From Mediterraneibacter massiliensis (lineage in GTDB: Bacteria > Bacillota > Clostridia > Lachnospirales > Lachnospiraceae): a stretch of 64,000 bases of DNA. The position numbers were made by a program, and so were the translations under genes. Below are positions 17,510-26,826 of this stretch, one piece after another; position 1 is the first letter of the stretch; each line of letters opens with the position of its first letter. Where the stretch lies: positions 583,353 through 647,352 of the forward strand of contig NZ_LN913001.1 in assembly GCF_001487105.1 (NCBI RefSeq). The letters run 5' to 3'. The notes under the pieces were generated by a model, which had not been told where the DNA came from, ran no database searches, and saw only the letters and a list, made by a program, of their open reading frames with translations.

Positions 17510-17635
17510 GGAGAAATCAATTATGCTCCCTTGGTGCTTTAAAATACCCGAACAGAATCTATAAAAAGAAGGTTTACCTTCTGATATCACAGTGATAGAA
17601 TATATCTATAAGTAAAATGACAGGAGAGTGAAAGC

Positions 17636-18268
17636 ATGTTAACAGTGAATGCAATAGGAGATGCCTGCCCGCTTCCGGTGGTCAAGACAAAAAAGGCGCT
17701 GGAACAGCTGGAAGCGCCGGATATGGTAGAGATATTGGTAGACAATGAGACAGCGGTGAAAAACGTCACAAAGTTTGCAGAACAGGCGGGAAAAAAAGCG
17801 GTTTCCCAAAAGATAGAAGAAGGAAGATATCAGATTTTGATCGACTGTACAGGAGAAAACGACGCAAAGAAGGAGTCAAGAGAGAATGCGGCAGAGAAAA
17901 GCGCTGCAGCTGCGGACAGAACAGGAAATACGGGCAGTACAGTAGTCGTCATTTCCTCAGACAGAATGGGAGAAGGAAACGAGGAATTGGGAAAGGTCTT
18001 GATGAAAGGTTTCGTATTTGCCTTGACACAGTTGGATGAACTCCCGGAGAAAATGGTATTTTATAATGGAGGAGCACAGCTTACCTGTGAGGGAAGCGAA
18101 ACGCTTAAAGACCTGCAGTTTATGGAAGAACAAGGCGTAGAGATACTGACCTGCGGGACATGCCTGGATTATTACGGTTTAAAGGAAAAATTAAAAGTCG
18201 GCAATGTGACCAATATGTATACGATCGTCGAGACTATGACTAAGGCGGGGAAGATCGTAAAACCGTGA
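17636..18268 (+). CDS. yedF: Selenium metabolism protein YedF (TusA + DsrE-like)
   Basis: This 210-residue protein has an N-terminal TusA/SirA domain (1-70) with the CPLPV motif, whose Cys would carry persulfide or perselenide. The C-terminal half (about 95-210) is a DsrE-like domain with Cys in LTCGTCLDYYG. Such fusions occur beside selD in selenium-using Clostridia and probably deliver selenium to SelD. AGGAG precedes ATG 17636. It is first in the cluster yedF-selD-selA-selB-lysR, and SelD starts 60 bases on. Confidence 0.88.
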   Translation: MLTVNAIGDACPLPVVKTKKALEQLEAPDMVEILVDNETAVKNVTKFAEQAGKKAVSQKIEEGRYQILIDCTGENDAKKESRENAAEKSAAAADRTGNTGSTVVVISSDRMGEGNEELGKVLMKGFVFALTQLDELPEKMVFYNGGAQLTCEGSETLKDLQFMEEQGVEILTCGTCLDYYGLKEKLKVGNVTNMYTIVETMTKAGKIVKP

Positions 18269-18327
18269 TACGTATATGAGAGCACAAGGAAAGAAAAGCA
18301 GACAGAAAGAAAAGAGGTGAGGGTACT

Positions 18328-19428
18328 GTGAGCAAGGAAGAACAGATCCGTTTGACACAGATGACAAAAACAGCCGGATGAGCGGCGAAAATAGGTCCGA
18401 CGACCCTCTCCCAGGTTCTGGGGGAGCTACCCAAATTTCAGGATGAAAACCTGTTAGTAGGAATGGAGACATCCGATGATGCCGCAGTGTATAAGATCAC
18501 AGAGGATCTTGCGATGATACAGACGGTTGATTTTTTTACCCCGGTGGTAGACGATCCGTATACATTCGGGCTGATCGCGGCGGCGAATGCATTAAGCGAT
18601 GTCTATGCTATGGGCGGAGTGCCAAAGACTGCTCTGAATATCGTAGGTTTTCCGAATTGTCTTTCGCCGGAGATCTTAGGAGAAATCTTGCGTGGCGGGG
18701 CAGTGAAAGTAAAGGAAGCAGGCGCTGTACTTTCCGGCGGCCATTCTGTGCAGGATGACGAACCCAAGTATGGATTATGTGTGTCTGGTTTTGTCGATCC
18801 GAAAAAAATGTGGAAGAATTATGGCTGTCAGCCGGGGGATGTGCTTATTCTGACAAAACAGATCGGAAGCGGGATCATCAACACAGCGGTCAAGGCTGAT
18901 ATGGCGTCTGCTCAGGCGGCAGAAGAGGCTGTCCGGGTGATGGCGTCGCTGAATAAAAAGGCAAAAGAAGTATTGGAAAAATACCCCGTTCACGCATGTA
19001 CAGATATTACCGGCTTTGGGCTGCTGGGACACATGGCGGAGATGGCGACGGCAAGCGGCGTATCCATAAGCGTCAATGTGGAGGCGATTCCGTATATGGA
19101 AGAAGCGATCGCCTATGCGAAAATGGGACTTGTACCTGCAGGAGCATATAGAAACAGAGAACACAGTCAAGGCTATGTAGATGCTGGAGAAATAGAGGAA
19201 CAGTATACAGATGTACTGTATGATCCGCAGACATCAGGCGGGCTTCTGGCAAGTGTCCCGGGAAAATATGTTAAAGAGATACTTTGTGCGCTGAAAGAGG
19301 CGGATACAGGCACAAAATTCGCTGCGATAGGAACGGTAGAAGAAAAAAAAGAGGCATATATTTATCTTAAGAAGGAGAACGAAACTAGATGGGCAGAAAG
19401 GAATGGCTTCGCAGTATACCAAAAGTAG
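18328..19428 (+). CDS. selD: Selenide, water dikinase, selenoprotein (UGA codon 18)
   Basis: SelD makes selenophosphate from selenide and ATP for Sec-tRNA synthesis. The frame starts at GTG 18328, behind GAGGTGAGGG, and contains an in-frame TGA at 18379-18381 (residue 18) in the active-site context TKTAG-Sec-AAKIGP, where other SelD proteins have Cys or Sec. A simple ORF caller would start at 18463 and lose the active site. The full length is 366 residues. A hairpin at 18406-18426 fits a bacterial SECIS. The 3' end overlaps selA by 40 bases. SelD therefore depends on its own product. Confidence 0.94.
18406..18426 (+). promoter_or_regulatory. SECIS hairpin of selD
   Basis: A 9-bp stem, CTCTCCCAG (18406-18414) with CTGGGGGAG (18418-18426, one T-G pair), is closed by a GTT apex. 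It begins 24 bases after the UGA. The apex CAGGTTCTG resembles the AGGUCU apex of the E. coli fdhF element that SelB binds. Confidence 0.75.
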
Positions 19429-20819
19429 ATCAGTTTCTGGACAAGGAAACGACCAGAAAGCTGGAAGCACAATATGGATACGATATCGTACGGGAAGCGG
19501 TGCGTTTGGAATTAGAAAAACTGCGTGCATTTTTATGTGAATGTGAAAGTGAAAAAGCGGCGGAAGAAGCACTGGGGAAATTAGAAGAAAATATAGAACT
19601 TACGCTGGCGGACTGGAACCGCCCGTCTATGACGAGAGTATTAAATGGGACAGGGACGATCCTGCATACAAATCTGGGACGCGCCCCTGTCAGTAAGAGC
19701 GCGCTCGATCATGTATCCTATCTGGCCGGAGGATATTCGAATCTGGAATATGATCTTCACGGAAAATGCCGGGGAGAGCGCTATGCGCATTTTGAGAAAC
19801 TGCTTGTAAAGATTACCGGTGCCGAGGCCGCAATGGCAGTGAATAACAATGCGGCGGCTATGCTTCTGATATTGAGCGCTATGGCTAAGGGCGGGGAAGT
19901 GATCGTATCCCGTGGCGAACTGGTAGAGATCGGGGGTAAATTTAGGATTCCTGATGTGATGGAACAAAGCGGCGCTATCCTGCGAGAGGTGGGAACGACA
20001 AATAAAACGAGGCTGAGTGATTACGAAAATGCCGTGTGTGAGGAAACGAAAGCATTTTTGAAAGTGCATACGAGCAATTACCGCATTGTAGGATTTACCG
20101 AGTCTGTCGAGACGAAAGAGCTGCAGGATCTAAAAGAAAAATACCGTATCCCGCTGATTGAGGATCTGGGCAGCGGGAGTCTGATCGATTTAAGCCGGTA
20201 TGGACTTTCTCATGAGCCTACGGTACAGGAAACGCTTCAAAACGGCGCCGATATCGTAGCATTTAGTGGAGATAAGCTCTTAGGAGGACCGCAGGCAGGG
20301 ATCATCGTAGGAAAGAAGATCTATATTGACGCGATGAAAAAGCATCCTCTGACCCGTGCGCTTAGGATCGACAAGTTTACGGCAGGCGCTCTGGAGGCTG
20401 TTTTGCGGGAATATCTTTCGCAGGACAGAGCGATCAGAAATATTCCGGTCCTCCGTATGCTGACAAAGAAAACAGAAGAAATAAAAAAAGACGCGGAAGA
20501 ACTAAAAAAAATGCTGGAGGAAGTATGCGGCGGAGCAGAGTTTTCTGTGTGTCCGTGTCAGTCGCAGATCGGCGGTGGCGCATTCCCTATGGAAGGCCTC
20601 CCAAGTTTTGCTGTGGCGATCAAACCGACCAACATTACGGCGGCCAGGCTGGAGGAACGTCTGCGCAGATTTCCTCTGCCTGTAGTGGCGCGTGTGGCGG
20701 ATGACAGGGTTTGTCTGGATATGCGCACGTTTGAAATGCAGTTTGCCAAAGCTTTTGTAAAACAGATAAAGGGCCTTCGGACGCTGGAAGAAGTCTGCAT
20801 AACGGTAAGAGGCAGATAA
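19389..20819 (+). CDS. selA: L-seryl-tRNA(Sec) selenium transferase
   Basis: This 476-residue PLP enzyme converts Ser-tRNA(Sec) to Sec-tRNA(Sec) using selenophosphate. The PLP lysine is K296 in FSGDKLLGGPQ, at almost the same number as in E. coli. The N-terminal SelA domain (MGRKEWLRSIPKVDQF) is intact. AAGGAG is 10 bases before ATG 19389, inside the end of selD, so translation is probably coupled. selB follows after 39 bases. Confidence 0.96.
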   Translation: MGRKEWLRSIPKVDQFLDKETTRKLEAQYGYDIVREAVRLELEKLRAFLCECESEKAAEEALGKLEENIELTLADWNRPSMTRVLNGTGTILHTNLGRAPVSKSALDHVSYLAGGYSNLEYDLHGKCRGERYAHFEKLLVKITGAEAAMAVNNNAAAMLLILSAMAKGGEVIVSRGELVEIGGKFRIPDVMEQSGAILREVGTTNKTRLSDYENAVCEETKAFLKVHTSNYRIVGFTESVETKELQDLKEKYRIPLIEDLGSGSLIDLSRYGLSHEPTVQETLQNGADIVAFSGDKLLGGPQAGIIVGKKIYIDAMKKHPLTRALRIDKFTAGALEAVLREYLSQDRAIRNIPVLRMLTKKTEEIKKDAEELKKMLEEVCGGAEFSVCPCQSQIGGGAFPMEGLPSFAVAIKPTNITAARLEERLRRFPLPVVARVADDRVCLDMRTFEMQFAKAFVKQIKGLRTLEEVCITVRGR

Positions 20820-20858
20820 GAAAAAGTGCTTTGGCAATATAGTAAGAGGAGAAATTCT

Positions 20859-22775
20859 ATGAGAAATGTGATCATAGGCACCGCAGGGCACATCGACCAC
20901 GGGAAGACGGCGTTGATCAAGGCGCTGACAGGGCGGGATACAGACCGGCTGGAAGAAGAAAAGCGGCGGGGCATTACCATAGACTTAGGGTTTACGTATT
21001 TTGAACTAAAAGATGGAAGCCGTGCCGGCATCATCGATGTGCCGGGACACGAGAAGTTTATCCACAATATGACGGCAGGCGTGGCGGGAATGGATCTGGT
21101 GCTTCTGGTGATAGCCGCAGACGAGGGGATCATGCCGCAGACAAGGGAACATATGGATATCCTGCATTTGCTGGGTGTGCAGAATTGTATTCTTGTTCTG
21201 AATAAGTGTGATCTGGCAGAGGAACAGTGGCTTTGTATGATAGAGGAAGAAATACGCAGTGAAATAAAAGGTTCCTTTATAGAAAACGCGCCGCTTGTCC
21301 GTGTATCGGCGGCAACGGGAGAAGGGATCGGACATCTCAAAGAAGAAATAGAAAAGAGGATCCGTACAAGTGTGAAGGAAGAAAAACAGGACATGCCGGT
21401 ACGTCTTCCTATTGACAGAGTCTTTTCTCTTACCGGTTTTGGGACGATCGTGACGGGAACATTGTTGGGAGGAAGGATAGAAAAGGGAGATGTACTGACA
21501 ATCTATCCGTCCGGGCTTCCCTGCAGGGTGCGCAATATCCAGGTACACGAACAGAATGTAGAGAGGTGCTTTGCAGGACAGAGAGCGGCATTGAATCTGG
21601 CAGGATGTACAAAAGAAGAAATAAAAAGGGGATGTGTGCTGGCAGCAGAAGGGACAATGCAGAATAGCCGTATAGTGGATGGGAAATTAACGCTTTTAAA
21701 AAATTCTAAAAGAACGATCAAAAATCAGACGCGCCTGCATTTTTTGAGCGGGACGAGCCAGACGCTCTGTCGTGTATCCCTTCTGGATGTGCAGGAATTA
21801 AAACCAGGAGAAAGCGCCTATGTACAGTTTAGAATGGAGGAAGAAATCGCCTTAAAAGAAAAAGATCGGTTTATCGTCAGATTTTATTCTCCTCTTGAGA
21901 CGATCGGCGGCGGCATGGTGCTGGACGCCTGCAGCAGGAAGAAGAAACGTTTTCAGCCGGCGGTGATCGAAGAACTGCAAGATCGGGAAAAAGGAAAAAC
22001 AGAAGATTTACTGTCTATGCAGATCGAGAAGATTTGTCAGGTGCCGACGGCGGAAAGCTGTCTTATGGAAATGACGGGTCTGACAAAAGAGAAGGTGCAG
22101 ACCATTGTCGGGAGAATGGAAGAAGAGAACAAACTTTTTTGTATGAAGATACAAGAGGAACCATATTGGTGGACCTCTGCACAGGAATCGGGATGCAGGA
22201 AAAAGATCAAACAGGATGTGGATGCGTATATGGAACAATATCCATATAGGCTGGGAGCACCGCGGGCAGAAGTGAAGGGACGCTTTCTTAAAACAGTGAA
22301 AAAAAGTGTATTTGACGCCTATGTAGAAATACTGGAAAGGGAGCGGGTCCTTATGTCCCGCCAGGAATTTTTGCTTCCGTTCCACTATCAGGTGCCGAAA
22401 GAAGGGGCATATCAGGAAGTACGCAGGAAACTGTATGCGGCGATAAAGCCGGCAAAGTATGACTTTGTCAGACTTTCCGATATTTCTTTTGGAAAGACTC
22501 CCAGACAGACGGTGGATGAGATCCTGCTTTTGCTTATGGCAAAAGGAGAGATCGTAAAGGTGTCGGAAGATATCTATACAACAAAAGCGTATATAGACGC
22601 GGCAAAAGAGCAGATTACAGAAAAATTAAAGACAGACGGCAAGATCACGATCGCGCAGGTGAGAGATATGTTTTCCACAAGCCGCAGAAGTGCGAAGCCG
22701 ATCTTAGAATATATGGATAAGATAAAGATCACGCGCAAGGAAGGCGCGGAGAGTGAAAGGGTATCAAATTTATGA
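20859..22775 (+). CDS. selB: Selenocysteine-specific elongation factor
   Basis: This 638-residue GTPase brings Sec-tRNA(Sec) to the ribosome at UGA codons. The start at ATG 20859 (MRNVIIGTAGHIDHGK) has AGAGGAG upstream; the ORF opened at 20826 has no site. G-domain motifs are GHIDHGKT (G1), DVPGHEKFIHNM (G3) and NKCD (G4). The C-terminal ~250 residues are the winged-helix modules that bind the SECIS hairpin. It overlaps the lysR gene by ATGA at 22772-22775. Confidence 0.95.
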   Translation: MRNVIIGTAGHIDHGKTALIKALTGRDTDRLEEEKRRGITIDLGFTYFELKDGSRAGIIDVPGHEKFIHNMTAGVAGMDLVLLVIAADEGIMPQTREHMDILHLLGVQNCILVLNKCDLAEEQWLCMIEEEIRSEIKGSFIENAPLVRVSAATGEGIGHLKEEIEKRIRTSVKEEKQDMPVRLPIDRVFSLTGFGTIVTGTLLGGRIEKGDVLTIYPSGLPCRVRNIQVHEQNVERCFAGQRAALNLAGCTKEEIKRGCVLAAEGTMQNSRIVDGKLTLLKNSKRTIKNQTRLHFLSGTSQTLCRVSLLDVQELKPGESAYVQFRMEEEIALKEKDRFIVRFYSPLETIGGGMVLDACSRKKKRFQPAVIEELQDREKGKTEDLLSMQIEKICQVPTAESCLMEMTGLTKEKVQTIVGRMEEENKLFCMKIQEEPYWWTSAQESGCRKKIKQDVDAYMEQYPYRLGAPRAEVKGRFLKTVKKSVFDAYVEILERERVLMSRQEFLLPFHYQVPKEGAYQEVRRKLYAAIKPAKYDFVRLSDISFGKTPRQTVDEILLLLMAKGEIVKVSEDIYTTKAYIDAAKEQITEKLKTDGKITIAQVRDMFSTSRRSAKPILEYMDKIKITRKEGAESERVSNL

Positions 22776-23725
22776 ATTTAAAGCAGCTGGAAGCTTTCGT
22801 AAAGGTGGCGCGGGAAAGAAATTTTTCAAAGGCGGCAAAAGATTTGTTTCTTACGCAGCCTACAGTGAGCGCCCATATAGCTTCTCTGGAAAAGGAATTA
22901 AATGTCCGTCTGTTCGTGAGGAATACAAAAGAGGTAGAATTATCAGAAGATGGGGAAAAGCTATTTTCTTACGCACAGCAGATGGTAGAACTTGAAAAGC
23001 AGATAGAGGCGGAGTTTGATAAAAGCAGAAAAGAAAGCAGCAGTCTGATCAAGATCGCGGCGTCTACTGTTCCGGCACAGTATCTTCTGCCGGAGGTGCT
23101 TGCTTGTTTTGGACGGTTTTATCCTCATATTCAGTTAAAAGTGATGGAGACAGACAGCATAAGAGTGATAGAACAAGTAGCGGAAAATCGGGTGGATATA
23201 GGATTTACAGGAACGATGACAGAAAAAAGAGAATGTGTGTATCTGCCTTTTTATGAGGATGAGCTCGTCCTGATCGTACCAAACAAAGAAAAATATCGGG
23301 TATATGCCAGACAAGAACAAGGATTGGAATGGATAAAACAGGAGAACCTGCTCCTTCGTGAGGAAGGCTCTGGAACAAGGACAGAGGCAGAAAAGAAACT
23401 TAAGAAAATGGGATTGGAAAAGCAGGATCTGCATATAAAAGCAAGTATTGGGAACACAGAGACGATCAAACGTCTGGTGAGCGGCGGCGCAGGGATCTCT
23501 ATTTTGTCTAAACTGGCGGTAAAAGACAAGGTGGATACACAGGAGGTATTAAGCATTCCCCTGGAAGGGCAGGAGGGAAAGCGCAGTATCCATCTGGTAT
23601 ATAATAAGCAATTCAAGCTGTCAAAACCGGCAAGAGATCTGCTATATACGGTGCAGGATATTTATTGCGGCGCAGAGCAGCATAAAGCAGAGGTTTTGCA
23701 TGAGATAAAGAAAATCGGCGGATGA
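22772..23725 (+). CDS. LysR regulator of selenium metabolism
   Basis: This 317-residue LysR protein has an N-terminal winged helix (MNLKQLEAFVKVARERNFSK, 1-60) and a periplasmic-binding-like effector domain (about 90-300). It matches the group found with selenium genes in Clostridia. Its start overlaps the selB stop. It may control this cluster or the divergent-looking second half (cysteine desulfurase, yedE). A small palindrome, ATCACAGTGAT (17585-17595), upstream of yedF is a possible site but is weak evidence. Confidence 0.85.
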   Translation: MNLKQLEAFVKVARERNFSKAAKDLFLTQPTVSAHIASLEKELNVRLFVRNTKEVELSEDGEKLFSYAQQMVELEKQIEAEFDKSRKESSSLIKIAASTVPAQYLLPEVLACFGRFYPHIQLKVMETDSIRVIEQVAENRVDIGFTGTMTEKRECVYLPFYEDELVLIVPNKEKYRVYARQEQGLEWIKQENLLLREEGSGTRTEAEKKLKKMGLEKQDLHIKASIGNTETIKRLVSGGAGISILSKLAVKDKVDTQEVLSIPLEGQEGKRSIHLVYNKQFKLSKPARDLLYTVQDIYCGAEQHKAEVLHEIKKIGG

Positions 23726-23733
23726 CAGGAAAC

Positions 23734-23778
23734 ATAGCGGAGTCACTTATAGGTTTAATCTATAAGTGACTCCGCTAT
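23734..23778. other. Perfect 19-bp inverted repeat
   Basis: ATAGCGGAGTCACTTATAG (23734-23752) is perfectly complementary to 23760-23778 around a 7-base loop. It lies between lysR and the cysteine desulfurase gene. No T run follows on the plus strand, so it is not a standard terminator. It could be a factor-independent stop of odd type, an RNA stabiliser or a protein site. Confidence 0.75.
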
Positions 23779-23850
23779 ATGGAAATTATCAATTAGACAG
23801 AAAAGACAAGGAAGATGTATACTTAAAGACAGGGAAAATAGGAGATGGAT

Positions 23851-24987
23851 ATGATTTACATGGATAATGCCGCAACCACAATGCAGAAACCAAAAGAGGT
23901 GGGAGAAGCCATCTGCCAGGCACTTTTTACAATAGGCAATGCCGGCAGAGGCGCTGCAGACGGAGCCTTAAGCGCGTCAAGGATTATTTATGAGACGAGA
24001 GAAAAATTGGCAGTACTTTTTGGAGCCGAGAGTGCGTCACGCATTGCATTTACAGCAAATTCTACAGAAAGTTTGAATATCGCTTTAAAAGGAACGCTTC
24101 AGCGGGGGGATCACGTGATCACGACAGTGCTGGAGCATAATTCTGTCTTACGTCCACTTTACGAATGTCGTGAAAAAGGGGTGGAACTGACTATTTTAGG
24201 CTGCGATCAAAGGGGAAATATCTCTTTTGAAGAGATGGAAATGAGTATTCGTAAGAATACGAGGGCAATCGTCTGTACACATGGATCGAATCTGACAGGG
24301 AATATGATAGACATTGAAAGAGTGGGCGCGATCGCCAGAAAGTATGGGCTTCTTTTGATCGTAGACGCTTCACAGACGGCAGGTGTTTATCCTATAGATG
24401 TACAGAAGATGGGCATAGACATCCTGTGTTTTACCGGGCATAAAGGACTCTTAGGACCGCAGGGGACAGGAGGACTGTATGTCAGAGAAGGCGTGAAAGT
24501 ACGTCCGCTGTTAAGTGGAGGAAGCGGGATCGATACATATAATATGCATCATCCGGATGAAATGCCGACGGCGTTGGAGGCGGGAACCCTAAACGGACAT
24601 GGGATTGCCGGCTTGAGTGCGGCGCTTACTTATCTGGAGCGGACTGGCATCGATACAATACGTGAGACGGAATTAAAGCATATGAGACATTTCTATGACT
24701 CCATTTCCCAGACACCAGGTATTCAGATATATGGGGACTTTTCCGTAAAATGGAGATGTCCGATCGTATCTCTTAATATCTGGGATTATGATTCTTCTGA
24801 AGTCAGTGATGAACTGCAAGTATCTTTCGGGATCGCTACCCGGCCGGGTGCACACTGTGCGCCTCTGATGCATAAAGCGTTGGGAACTGAAAAACAGGGA
24901 GCGGTCAGATTCAGTTTTTCACATTTTAATACAGAAGAAGAGATAGAAACTGCCGCATTGGCAGTAAAAGAACTTGCGAAGAGTTAG
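23851..24987 (+). CDS. Cysteine desulfurase-like aminotransferase class V
   Basis: This 378-residue PLP enzyme would release sulfur or selenium from cysteine or selenocysteine. The PLP lysine is K198 (TGHKGLLGPQG) and the catalytic cysteine is C336 (RPGAHCAPLMHK). I prefer ATG 23851 (MIYMDNAATT), which has AGGAG 6 bases upstream, over ATG 23845. It is the SufS/CsdB-like type, not IscS. It lies between the selenium regulator and yedE, so selenium delivery is the likely role. Confidence 0.86.
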   Translation: MIYMDNAATTMQKPKEVGEAICQALFTIGNAGRGAADGALSASRIIYETREKLAVLFGAESASRIAFTANSTESLNIALKGTLQRGDHVITTVLEHNSVLRPLYECREKGVELTILGCDQRGNISFEEMEMSIRKNTRAIVCTHGSNLTGNMIDIERVGAIARKYGLLLIVDASQTAGVYPIDVQKMGIDILCFTGHKGLLGPQGTGGLYVREGVKVRPLLSGGSGIDTYNMHHPDEMPTALEAGTLNGHGIAGLSAALTYLERTGIDTIRETELKHMRHFYDSISQTPGIQIYGDFSVKWRCPIVSLNIWDYDSSEVSDELQVSFGIATRPGAHCAPLMHKALGTEKQGAVRFSFSHFNTEEEIETAALAVKELAKS

Positions 24988-24999
24988 GAGAGAGGAAAG

Positions 25000-26097
25000 A
25001 TGAACTTATCAGATTCAAAGAAAAAGCTGGCGTTGGCAGGGATCATTTGCGGCGCGGTGGCCGCATGTCTTGCTTGGTTTGGCAATCCGGCAAATATGGC
25101 GTTTTGTATTGCTTGTTTTATCCGGGATACAGCCGGCGCGCTTGGCATGCACTCTGCGGAGGTGGTGCAGTATGCAAGACCGGAGATCATCGGTTTAGTA
25201 CTTGGCGCTTTTATCATATCCGTATTGACGAAAGAGTACCGTTCGACAGCAGGCTCGTCGCCTATGGTACGTTTTGTCCTTGGGATCGTGATCATGATCG
25301 GTTCCCTTGTATTTCTGGGCTGTCCGCTGCGGATGATCATCCGTATGTCGGCGGGAGATCTAAACGCCTGGGTTGCACTGATCGGTTTTATACTTGGAGT
25401 AGGGACAGGGTGTATCGCTCTGAAAAAAGGATTTAGTCTTGGACGTGCGCATCTTACCAATCGGATGAGCGGAGGCGTATTTCCGGCATTGATGGTGGGT
25501 GTGCTTTTGCTGGCGGTATGCACATCTTTGCTAAAATCGAGCGTCAGCGGACCGGGAAGCATGCATGCGCCAATTCTTATGGCTTTGGCAGGGGGACTGC
25601 TATTTGGAGCTTTCGCACAGAAATCCAGGATGTGTTTTGCGGGAAGTATCCGGGATGTTATATTGATGAGAAATTTCGATCTGTTGACAGTGATCGGCGG
25701 TGTATTCGCAGTGATGCTTATCTTTAATGTGGCAACTGGGAAATTTGTATTGGCGTTTGATACGCCGGGGATTATCGCGCACTCTGAACATCTGTGGAAT
25801 ATAATCGGAATGTATGCTGTTGGATTTGCCGCAGTACTTGCAGGAGGATGTCCTTTGCGCCAGTTGATCCTGGCAGGACAGGGATCTTCCGACGCGGCGG
25901 TGACAGTTTTGGGAATGTTCGTAGGGGCGGCTATGTGTCATAATTTTGGCCTTGCAGCGAGCGGAACAGCCATAAATGCGGAAACAAAAGAAGTTGTGGC
26001 AGGCGCAGTACCGCTCAATGGAAAGATCGCAGTATTGATCTGTATTGCTGTGTGTTTTGTGATCGCGTTTCTTAATAAGCGCAAAGAAGGTAAATAG
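25000..26097 (+). CDS. yedE: YedE-family selenium/sulfur membrane protein
   Basis: This 365-residue integral membrane protein has about ten hydrophobic segments and the repeated GCPLR motif of the YeeE/YedE family (LGCPLRMIIRM near residue 107 and GGCPLRQLILAGQ near 286). The cysteines in these motifs line the pore in characterised sulfur-transport relatives. Members found next to tusA and DUF3343 are annotated as selenium-related, probably importing a selenium compound. It lies 12 bases after the desulfurase gene. Confidence 0.87.
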   Translation: MNLSDSKKKLALAGIICGAVAACLAWFGNPANMAFCIACFIRDTAGALGMHSAEVVQYARPEIIGLVLGAFIISVLTKEYRSTAGSSPMVRFVLGIVIMIGSLVFLGCPLRMIIRMSAGDLNAWVALIGFILGVGTGCIALKKGFSLGRAHLTNRMSGGVFPALMVGVLLLAVCTSLLKSSVSGPGSMHAPILMALAGGLLFGAFAQKSRMCFAGSIRDVILMRNFDLLTVIGGVFAVMLIFNVATGKFVLAFDTPGIIAHSEHLWNIIGMYAVGFAAVLAGGCPLRQLILAGQGSSDAAVTVLGMFVGAAMCHNFGLAASGTAINAETKEVVAGAVPLNGKIAVLICIAVCFVIAFLNKRKEGK

Positions 26098-26119
26098 ATA
26101 AACAAAGGGGATAGAAAAA

Positions 26120-26323
26120 ATGAAAGAAGTAGATGCAAGAGGCCTTTCCTGTCCGGAGCCATTAATGCTTACGGCACAGGCATTAAAAGAAAATAGCGGT
26201 CCAGTCCGGATTTTAGTGACAGAGCCACATCAGAAAATGAATGTTGAAAAATTTGCAAAAGACCATGGGAAAAAAGCCGTTTCTGAAGAGACAGCGGACG
26301 GATTTGCGGTGGTGATCGAATAA
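26120..26323 (+). CDS. TusA/SirA-family sulfur carrier
   Basis: This 67-residue protein has the family motif CPEPLMLT, with the carrier Cys at residue 11. It would pass sulfur or selenium between partners as a bound persulfide or perselenide. Its stop overlaps the next start by TAATG (26321-26325). It is 22 bases after yedE. Confidence 0.9.
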   Translation: MKEVDARGLSCPEPLMLTAQALKENSGPVRILVTEPHQKMNVEKFAKDHGKKAVSEETADGFAVVIE

Positions 26324-26562
26324 TGCTCCGAAAGAAAGAAAAGAAACTGGTCGTGACATTCCATACGACGGCGGACGCTATGGCGATGGAAAAGGCATGT
26401 AAAACGACGGGGATAAAAGGACGGCTGATCCCGGTTCCACGATCGCTTTCCGCAGGATGCGGACTTGCCTGGTGTGCGGAAACAGAAGAAAAAGAGCAGA
26501 TTATGCAGATCATGGAAGAAAAGAAGATTGAAGAAGAAGCCTTGCACGAGATGCTCGTGTAA
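26323..26562 (+). CDS. DUF3343 putative Se/S carrier-like protein
   Basis: This 79-residue protein matches DUF3343: a short ferredoxin-like fold with the GIKGRLIPVPRSLSAGCGLA segment, whose invariant Cys (about residue 46) may hold selenium or sulfur. It is translationally coupled to tusA. The last codons form the left arm of the terminator. Confidence 0.85.
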   Translation: MLRKKEKKLVVTFHTTADAMAMEKACKTTGIKGRLIPVPRSLSAGCGLAWCAETEEKEQIMQIMEEKKIEEEALHEMLV

Positions 26563-26571
26563 GGCTTTTTG
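26538..26571 (+). terminator. Terminator of the selenium cluster
   Basis: AGCCTTGCACGAG (26538-26550) pairs with CTCGTGTAAGGCT (26554-26566, one mismatched-type G-T position) around ATG, followed by TTTTT. It overlaps the end of the DUF3343 gene. Confidence 0.85.
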
Positions 26572-26617
26572 ACGGCTTTTTTTGCTGCATATTCCACCAT
26601 ATTTCGCCAAAATTTTC

Positions 26618-26647
26618 TTGCCGGAAAAAGGTGATTTATGATATTAT
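26618..26647 (+). promoter_or_regulatory. Possible promoter of the LRR surface protein
   Basis: TTGCCG (26618-26623) and TATTAT (26642-26647) are 18 bases apart. The untranslated leader would be about 175 bases. Apart from this, 26572-26826 shows no other clear feature. Confidence 0.45.
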
Positions 26648-26826
26648 ATTTATAGTTTTTAATAATTTTTTTTTCCAAAAGGAGTTGACAGATATAACAG
26701 AATTATTCTGGTCATTTTTACCTGTCAGAAAAAAATTGTACGATAATAGAGGCGTATTTCGTCCATTTTATATGGGAGAAGATACGCTTGTTTGTTGTAA
26801 AAAATCAAAGAAAGGATGAAAGTAAA

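Noticed and set aside
17567..17582. Terminator between hsdR and yedF
   Set aside because: The AGAAGG/CCTTCT hairpin is short and no T run follows.
18463..19428. SelD starting at ATG 18463
   Set aside because: This drops the active-site loop; the in-frame UGA and GTG start upstream give the full enzyme.
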